A stretch of 64,000 nt of DNA from Phytopythium helicoides. Lineage: Eukaryota; Oomycota; Peronosporomycetes; Pythiales; Pythiaceae. Shown piece by piece: positions 57,592 through 64,000 of this stretch; the first letter of the stretch is position 1, and every line of letters starts with the position of its first letter. A model generated the notes under the pieces. That model had not been told where the DNA came from. It did no database searches and worked only from the letters and a program-made list of their open reading frames with translations. The DNA is taken from positions 1,054,001 to 1,118,000 of the forward strand of contig JANFNE010000004.1 in assembly GCA_024867545.1 (NCBI GenBank), written 5' to 3'. The translations under genes were made by a program, and so were the position numbers.

Positions 57592-59298
57592 CCAGCAGCG
57601 GGCAGCTCTCGGGCGTCCGGCAGCCGCTCGAGAGTCGAGAGGCGCTCGAAGGAGCTGCGGAGAGAGCGCGAGTGAGCTCCTCGGATTTGCCGCCAGGTGG
57701 TCAGACGGACGCACCGGAGGGTCCGAGGCGCGCGGTGGTCGCGGAGGCGGCGGCGCTCGCCAGCTGCTGGGCGTTACCGCTGCCTGCGCCTCGGGCGTCG
57801 ACGCTCACGGCGCACTGGGGAGTGGATTGCCGATTACCCTGCCCCGTCGGCAAGAAAGGACAGGCGCGTAATTTTCGCGCGGCTGAAGCTGCGCTCTCGG
57901 TGGTGGGGGCGCTGTGAAGCACTCGCGTCGGCGTGCCAGTTGCCCGCCTGGGGCTCCGGTCGCGCGGCTGGAAAGCGGAAGTGGGGCGCCGAGGCGGCCA
58001 GCGGGATAGGAGAGTAGCTACGTCTCGAGCGTGGCATGCAAGCTGCACGAACCGTGGCATCCGGCGCCGGTAAACTACACCCGAAATGGAAGCGAGGCGA
58101 GAATTTAAACCATCCGAGCCGGCAGCCAAGCCGCGAGTGGCGTAAATTACGCGCGCGGAGCCCTGCAAGATCCACCTGCATACAGCGCGTGAGTGAGCGC
58201 GAATCTCACATGCGAGCGCTGAACACGCAATACAAACGCGAGGTCAAGGCGAGGCTTTCTCTCGCCTTCCCGGGATGATCGGCGGCGCGGAGACCGGGCG
58301 AGTGCTCGCATGGTTGATCCGCAGCGGTGGCGCGAGCGCGCAGAGCACCGGAGCGGCGCGTCAGCCCCGCCAGTCATCGCGCTCGTGCCGCGGGGGACCC
58401 ATTGCTTTCCCGGCCGGGCTGCTTCAGTTGTCGCGTTGGCGCGGTTTGACATTCGCAGGCGGCCGGTGTGGTTGCAGTCATCGATAGCGTACAGTACCGG
58501 GATGTAGAGGGCACACGCGCTCGCAGCCACCGGTTCGGTGAGTTGGGTGGCAAAGCGCGTTCGATCTCATCGAAGCGTGATCAAGTGTGTACTCTACGGA
58601 CTCGGCGCCTGGAGTGCGCTCTGCACTGCACACACTGCACAGTTGCATGCGTCACGACGGCAAGACTCGCACCTACAATCGACTATCAAGACCGTTGAGA
58701 CCACCGAGGCGGTCCTTCCTCATTCAGCAGCCCTCGAGACCATGCCGCGTCATCGGCGCATCCATTGGATCGTGAGCAGCGTGGCTGGCAGGGCAGGCGG
58801 GGCGGATCGCAGACCATACGCTGCATCCAAAATTCTCAGGGCAAGCAGGGCGATTGATGGGGACTCAATATCTGAGAGGGGCCCATCTCCGCCGATCCAT
58901 CACGGGGAGTTGGACCCCGCGGATTCCGACCTTGCGCGGAGCATAGCCACTTGAAGAGGTCAAGCGTCGCGTCGAATCTACGAAGCCATTTTCACCGGCT
59001 CACACGAAATCTTCACCCAAGTGTGTAAAAATGACGCTACAATGGTAGTATTTCGAGCGTTTTAGCTTTGTATACAGCTGCGAACAGTAATATACGGACC
59101 GTTAGAAGGCTCTACTAGTAGTATAATAAATCCCTATATGCTGAACAAGTAGTTAGTTTCAGATGTACCCAATTTTATTAGCATAAACTTGTAATTACTT
59201 AGGCAAAACGCAGCTTTGAAAGGTCGCATGCAGGCTGCAACCGACCGCAGAGCCTCCGCCGCCCGCCGCTCGCGATCGCCAAGTGCCCCGCCGACGCC
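57592..59298. other. Long divergent intergenic region between Myb-like and WDR54-like genes
   Basis: About 1.7 kb, GC-rich on the left (possible 5' UTR and promoter of the Myb-like gene) and AT-rich from about 59030. Many short frames exist in the GC-rich part on both strands but none has recognisable protein character. No RNA gene or repeat was found. It is the largest gap in the gene-dense half and may hold regulatory DNA. Confidence 0.45.
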
Positions 59299-60594
59299 AT
59301 GGCGACCTCGTGGTTCGCCGAGCCCGAGCTCATGCCCACGACCACGTCGGCTTCCTACGTCTGCAACAATTTGTCGCGCCACGGCGACGCCCTGGTAATT
59401 TTACCGTCCCTGCGTCGCCAGCTGACTCGACAGTGGTGCGACGGCATCGCTTACGCCTACTCCGCTCCATTGGACTCGCACAGGTGTACGCCCACGTAGA
59501 CGACGCGGTACGCGTCAACACGGCCGTGACGCCGTACGTGGTGACGCGCCTCCCGTGCGCCGAGAAGTCGTTCGTGCACCAGGTGCGCTTCTGCTCGCTC
59601 GGAGACACGGTGCTCATCGTGGTGGCGTCCGACAACGGGCTCCAGGTGCGGCTTCTCTTGTTTCATGAGAGGACGAAGGAGTTCACACTGACAGAGGGAG
59701 CACCTGGATGACTCTGTTATCAACAGATTTACGACGCGACGGGCGAACAGTGCTTCTACGAGCTTGGCGTCAAGGAGACCACGGAGGAGAGCGAGGAAGG
59801 CAAGTCCATTGGTAGCTCAAGGAAGAATCTACTTGTCGTCTAATTATTACTCGATGCTTCAATCGTCTTCGACAGCCGAATCTGTGTACTGTCAGGGGAT
59901 TTGTGCCGTCAACTCAAGTCAGCCGCGACTGCTTGTCGGTGAGCAAGGATCAGGTACAGCGCCTGCATGCAGCCCACGAGGTAACAATTCTGTTGTAGGG
60001 AACTCGCTCGGGAGATTACTGGTCATCGGCAAGGAGCGCGAGTCCAAAGCAACCGATGGGCCTGAGTTCGACCTGCTCGAAACGCTCCGGGAGCACTCGG
60101 AAGCCATCACATGCGTAGAGAGCTGCGCAAGTGGAACTCTAGTTGCCAGCGGCGATGCATCAGGTGCCATTCTGGTTCGAAACCCGGAAGATAATTTTGA
60201 GCTTGTTCATCGCGTTGCGGGCAACGGCTACCCAGTCTCCTGCCTGGCATTCCTGCACGACAAGCGACTCGTAAGTGGCGACATCACGGGTAAACTGCGC
60301 GTGTACGGCGCGCAGGATTTCCCCCTAATCGCTGAGGTGGCAGCACATTCGCGTGCGATCACGGCTCTGGACTCGCGCGATGACTTGATCGTGTCAGTTA
60401 GCGAAGACACTTTCATGAATGTCTGGGAGCTAAACAGTGTCGGAGGGAAAGCAGGCACGCGTGTCAAGCTAGCGAGCTCGCAGCAAGTGCCCAACGATCT
60501 CTTGGTAGGCGTCACATTCGCCACCAGTTCGGGCAAAAACCTCTTTACGGTCGCCTACGACACGTCGCACCTCAAGCTATGGGTTCCAGAGTAG
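59299..60594 (+). CDS. WD40 repeat protein, WDR54-like
   Basis: The order of conserved blocks matches WDR54, a WD40 protein of poorly defined role. ATG 59299 starts MATSWFAEPEL and leads to VCNNLS, also found near the WDR54 N-terminus. Exons then give FVHQVRFCSLGDTVLIVVAS to 59645, IYDATGEQCFYELGV from 59727, YCQGICAVN from 59876, and the WD blocks (LLVGNSLGRLLVIG, HSEAITCVESCASG, VSEDTFMNVWELNS) to the stop at 60594. Introns: 59646-59726 (81 nt), 59812-59875 (GT donor, 64 nt) or 59800-59875 (GC donor GCAAGT), and 59939-59998 (60 nt). One problem remains: near 59480-59500 the frame must change and no convincing intron explains it, so either a base is missing in the assembly or the first exon is mis-joined. 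Confidence 0.78.
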
Positions 60595-60699
60595 ACCAGG
60601 CCCGAACAAACGCTGCAAGCCGAAGCAATACATCTCGAACTGGTACAACCAGAGTAGTGTATTCTATCTCGGATCGAGCGTTTACCGCCACGATCCCAA

Positions 60700-61526
60700 T
60701 CAGTCGTACAGACTCTCGTCGTACTCGATGTGCTCCTCCATGCGCTTGGCCGCGCCATTTAGCGAGGTCCAGCGTAGCTCCTTTGCCTTGACAAGCTTGA
60801 TGTGCAGTTGATCCTTCTTGACCTTCCAAGTCACGTCCGAGATCTCGTTGAACAGCGTGGGGATCACCAGGCTCTTTGCCTCTCGTCCGCCAGGCGAAGT
60901 CAGCAGGTCCATTGACAGCGACGTCTTGGTCCAGTTCTGTTGGTATGGTACAGCATTGAGTCAGTGTAGACTTGAGATCTACTTTCATGTTCACAACCGC
61001 ACCAGCACGAGTTGGTCGTCCTTCATACCCTCTACAGCTCGATCGGTGAGGTAAATGCTGCAACATCTCCACGAGTTAGGCGGCTTCCGTACCTCCCCCA
61101 AATCCAGCAGCAAACGCACCTGACCGTCTTCTTGCTGTCAGTCCAGCCATAAGTCGACACCATGGTCTTCTGCACCGCGTCGGAGTCCTCCTTGATCTCG
61201 CGCCGCTGGTGCGCGTAGTAGTAGCTGTTCTCTCCCTTCTTGACGATGTTTTCCTCCAGCGCCGACCGCTCGACCTCGACCTCTTCGTCCTCTTCCTCCT
61301 CCACGTCGCTCTCGCCTTCCGCACGCCGCCGCTCTTCGCGCTTCCGCCGCGAGTTGGCCGCGCATCGCCACGCCCACGCCGACAGCAACAGCGCGGCCAG
61401 GCTGACCGCCAGCTGCAGCGCGAACATCTTCTTGATGCGCAGGTTGCCCAGCGGCGTCACCAGGATCACGTAGCCCGCCTCGGCGCTCGGCACGTACACG
61501 TACGGGGGGAAGAACCCGCTGCCCAT
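60700..61526 (-). CDS. Single-pass membrane protein with C-terminal CS (p23/NudC-like) domain
   Basis: Exons 61526-61120, 61057-61003 and 60936-60700 join to about 232 residues over introns of 62 and 66 nt. The N-terminal 30 residues precede one hydrophobic helix (FALQLAVSLAALLLSAWAW, about residues 36-54), then a basic stop-transfer stretch (RRKREERRR) and an acidic run. A CS domain follows: YGWTDSKKTVSIYLTDRAVE and LNWTKTSLSMDL, then DVTWKVKKDQLHIKLVKA, and the C-terminus KRMEEHIEYDESLYD. The splice choices are supported because they rebuild the beta-strand pattern typical of CS domains. These domains mediate protein contacts, often with Hsp90 or dynein partners; I cannot name this gene. 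Likely orientation is N-terminus lumenal and CS domain cytosolic. Confidence 0.8.
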
Positions 61527-61850
61527 GGCGTCTGAAGTTGGCGTCGGGTGCTTGCGAGCTAGATGGAGTTCTGCGTAGTGTCGTGCCGGTGTACTGAAGA
61601 TCTGGCCGGATGTTCGATAGACGAGATCATACAATTCACAAGACTTTTATGATATCTGACATTATTGCTGCTATGTCTAATAAACGCACTCCCATTTGCT
61701 GAAAATAAACAAAAGGTCGCGCGAAGGTCGCTGGAAGCGGCCGCGAGCCGCCTACCATCGCCGCCGCATGACGGGCGGGGAAGAGACCGCAACTGTCGTG
61801 CAAGGAGCAGCTCGCCGCCGCCGCCGCCGCTGCCGCCTGGAGGAGCCGCC

Positions 61851-62093
61851 ATGAAGCCGCTGTTCGGCAAGATCGTGTCCAACAAGATGCAGAAGTCGGT
61901 GCTGGTGGAGGTCGCGCGCATCGTCAAGGACCCCAAGTACGGCAAGTACTACAAGAAGACCAAGAAGTTCATGGCCCACGACGAGGAGAACGCCTGCAAC
62001 ATCGGCGACATGGTGCGGCTGTCGGCCACGCGCCCGCTGTCCAAGCGCAAGCGCTGGAACGTCGAGGAGATCACGCGCAAGGCCGAGGTGTAG
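61851..62093 (+). CDS. Ribosomal protein uS17, bacterial type (probably mitochondrial)
   Basis: uS17 binds small-subunit rRNA early in ribosome assembly. The 80-residue protein has the bacterial-type pattern [16 protein letters not shown] near the start and [17 protein letters not shown] near the end, so it belongs to an organellar ribosome, not the cytosolic 40S. ATG 61851 sits in a good context (GCCGCCATGA). The frame is open upstream to 61665 and an N-terminal extension rich in Arg and Ser is possible, which could serve as a targeting signal. The gene is divergent from the CS-domain gene and convergent with tubulin cofactor B. Confidence 0.92.
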   Translation: MKPLFGKIVSNKMQKSVLVEVARIVKDPKYGKYYKKTKKFMAHDEENACNIGDMVRLSATRPLSKRKRWNVEEITRKAEV

Positions 62094-62273
62094 ATAGCGC
62101 GACCCACGACGTTAGAGCGCTCGGCATGAGGCTGGCGCCTTCGGCCGGCGCTGATACAGTTCCATATGGCCGGCCGAGGCGGGCGGAATACAGCTCGATC
62201 GCACCAACATGCAACTGTATTTGGATTACTAGATGGGTCTCTTGAAGGGTGCTCACCACGCAGCAACGCTCGG

Positions 62274-63163
62274 CTACAGCTCGTCGTCATCGTCTGACAG
62301 GTCCGCGAACGGGTCCTTCTCGGGGAAGTCTCCCACGGCCACATTGTGCGGCCGCACGAACCCGCCGAACTTGTTGTCACACTCAAAGTACGTCTTACCT
62401 TTGACCGTGCCGGAGCCTTTGCCCACGGGCTCGTCGAACTGCACGCCGACCCAGTAGCCCGGTGCGATCTCCTCGACCGTCCCGAGGAACCGCACTTGGC
62501 CCCGCCGACCGCCGGGCTGCACCTCACACCGGTCGCCCACCTTCATGCCTTCGATACTCTCGGGTCCAGGGAGCTCAGAAGGATCCACTTGTTTGCGCGG
62601 TGGGGCCCCCGCGAGCGTCTTGGGCTTCCAGTTCGGGTCCTTGGCGAGTTGCTCACGCTTGTACGCGCGCACCGTCTTCTCGCCTGGGACGCAAGCCACC
62701 GGAATGTCAGACCACTGCTCGCACTGAAGCACGCACTCGCCAATCACTTACGCTTGTTGTAGTCTTCATCCGAGATCTCGTACTTGGGCACGAGCGACAC
62801 GTCCTCGAGTCCGCCACCGCGCGAGAGCGAGAAAGGGTCCGTGTCCACGACGTGCAGCCGCATGCCGCTCTGCGCGCTGTAGAAGCCGAGCATGCGCCGG
62901 TCGTCGTCCAGCCGCGCCACCAGCGAGCCGTCGGCGCGCATGAGCAGCAGCTCCTGCGCCTCGGGCTTGGTACCACAGTGGCTGTATACCTTGTGCCGCA
63001 CGTCTGCGATCGTCGCGTGCAGGTCCAGGCGGATGTCCACCATCTGTGCGCGCAGATTGCTGTGCGTGATGGTCAGGCACACCACGCCCTCGGGCAGCGC
63101 GTCGTACTCCATCCCGTCCTTGGCCACAACGAACGCGCGCAGCGCGCGCATGTCCTCGGCCAT
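62274..63163 (-). CDS. TBCB: Tubulin-folding cofactor B
   Basis: TBCB captures alpha-tubulin from the chaperonin and works with cofactor E in tubulin dimer assembly. Two exons, 63163-62752 and 62683-62274, join over a 68-nt intron (GTAAGT ... CCCAG) to about 273 residues; the junction reads YNKREKTVRAYKREQ, as expected between the two domains. Exon 1 encodes the ubiquitin-like domain (VCLTITHSN, RLDLHATIADVRHKVYSHCG, residues about 27-110). Exon 2 encodes the CAP-Gly domain (GDRCEVQPGGRRGQVRFLG, YWVGVQFDEPVGKGSG, YFECDNKFGGFVRP). The usual GKNDG motif reads GKGSG. The C-terminus ends DDDDEL, the acidic tail typical of the family. Start codons of TBCB and the GET1-like gene are 102 bp apart, so they share an upstream region. 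Confidence 0.94.
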
Positions 63164-63265
63164 GGTGGTGGCGGCTGGAGAAGGTGTCCTTTGGCTCGCG
63201 ATGTCACTATGTCGGGTGAGCGTATCCTCCGCCCCAGTCGAAAAACAGACAGCAGCGACAGGAAC

Positions 63266-63893
63266 ATGGAGCTGACGGTCGAGCGCCTGCAGTGCGCCGA
63301 CGTGCTGCTCATCGCGGCGCTCGTGCTGCTCGCGGACGTCCTGATGCGGCTGTGGGCGCGGCGCGGGTCGGCGCTGTCGCCTGAGGAGCAGGCGCTGCTC
63401 CAGCAGTACAACGAGCAGGTGCGCGTGGTCAACCGGCTCAACTCGGTCGACATGTTCGTCGAGCAGGCCAAGGCCACGCGTCGCATGAACACGCTCAAGA
63501 AGCAGATGCAGGAGCTGGCGGGTGCGTTCCCGCGCGGTGGCGATGCGCTAACTGCTCACTAATCGCTTGGATGAAATTACAGTCGCGCGCATGGCGGCGA
63601 GCGCGCCAACCGCGCTGCAAAAGCAAATCGACAGGCTGCGGACGGTGCGTGCCATACAGCCAGCAGTTCGCGTTATGATAACTGACGACTCTGCGGTGCT
63701 ACTTCGAGAGCAGCCGCTGCTGCTGGGCGCCGTGGCGCTATACTACTGGAGCGAGCCGCTCGTGATCTTCCCACAGGGATTCATGCTGCCGATGGAGCGG
63801 CTCATGGCGTTCCCCGGGTTCCCACTCGGCGCCATCTCGGCCGTCGGCTGGGCCGGCATCTGCCGCCGCGTCAGCTCCAAGCTGCTCGGGTAG
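63266..63893 (+). CDS. GET1/WRB-like tail-anchored protein insertion receptor
   Basis: GET1 (WRB in animals) sits in the ER membrane and receives tail-anchored proteins from the GET3/TRC40 ATPase. Exons 63266-63521 and 63583-63893 join over a 61-nt intron (GTGCGT ... TTACAG, branch CTAAC near 63548) to 188 residues. A transmembrane helix (VLLIAALVLLADVLMRLW) is followed by a charged coiled coil (EEQALLQQYNEQVRVVNRL) that runs through the splice junction, and then two further hydrophobic segments (LLGAVALYYW and FPLGAISAVGWAGI). This topology and length fit the family, but sequence identity is modest. An in-frame ATG at 63209 would add 19 residues. The end of the window follows with no further gene visible. 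Confidence 0.82.
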
Positions 63894-64000
63894 ATTGGTG
63901 GCGTGCGGGTTGTAGCTGTGAATTCAACGCGAGCTGCTTCTGATCACCACACCACTATCCTCCAGTCGAATGGCTACATCATATCACTGAGCAGACAGCA

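Noticed and set aside
58036..58954. Several 60-138 codon frames in the GC-rich intergenic region
   Set aside because: They are typical of GC-rich DNA, overlap one another in many frames and show no conserved motif.
62462..63265. Long plus-strand frame preceding the GET1-like start
   Set aside because: It is antisense to the well-supported tubulin cofactor B exons and is open only because of base composition.

Overview
The window looks like nuclear DNA of an oomycete (Phytophthora or a close relative), inferred from content rather than a database match. The right side holds compact, GC-rich eukaryotic genes with 43-145 nt GT-AG introns, closely spaced on both strands. The left side holds Ty1/copia and Ty3/gypsy LTR elements, a large satellite, and Fanzor (eukaryotic TnpB-like) genes. 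The gypsy element has a second, archaeal-type RNase H, a feature known from oomycete and plant elements.

Layout. 1-78 is the end of a copia LTR and 79-333 is about two satellite monomers. 334-5116 is a complete Ty1/copia element with nearly identical 367-bp LTRs and one intact Gag-Pol frame. 5117-29677 is one uninterrupted satellite array: a 125-bp monomer repeated about 196.5 times, with several higher-order periods and a 10-bp CG-only hairpin in each monomer. 29678-31785 is AT-richer sequence with no recognisable gene. 31786-46386 is a complete 14.6-kb Ty3/gypsy chromovirus with 1015-bp LTRs that appear to differ at one position. It carries Gag, a -1 frameshift heptamer (TTTAAAC) on the Gag stop, Pol with two RNase H domains and a chromodomain, and an 894-residue antisense ORF behind pol. 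46641-51392 holds two diverged Fanzor copies placed head to head, both broken.

From 51696 onward the window is ordinary housekeeping sequence. It encodes a BCD1/ZNHIT6-like zf-HIT snoRNP assembly factor, a TTC4/Cns1-like Hsp90 co-chaperone, Sm protein F, a SHAQKYF/GARP-type Myb regulator, a WDR54-like WD40 protein, a membrane-anchored CS-domain protein, organellar ribosomal protein uS17, tubulin cofactor B and a GET1/WRB-like protein. Most neighbours are divergent or convergent pairs with short gaps. I placed introns by eye from splice sites plus recovery of conserved protein sequence.

The strongest unexplained signals lie in the gypsy element. The hexamer GCGGAA/TTCCGC recurs about 65 times over 10.7 kb, on both strands and in all three pol reading frames, which suggests selection or a process at nucleic-acid level. 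A large antisense gene sits behind a degenerate 7-bp repeat. Other points are the head-to-head Fanzor pair with a shared +1 frame break, a start codon embedded in the copia half-tRNA primer site, and an SmF gene whose first coding exon is only ATG.
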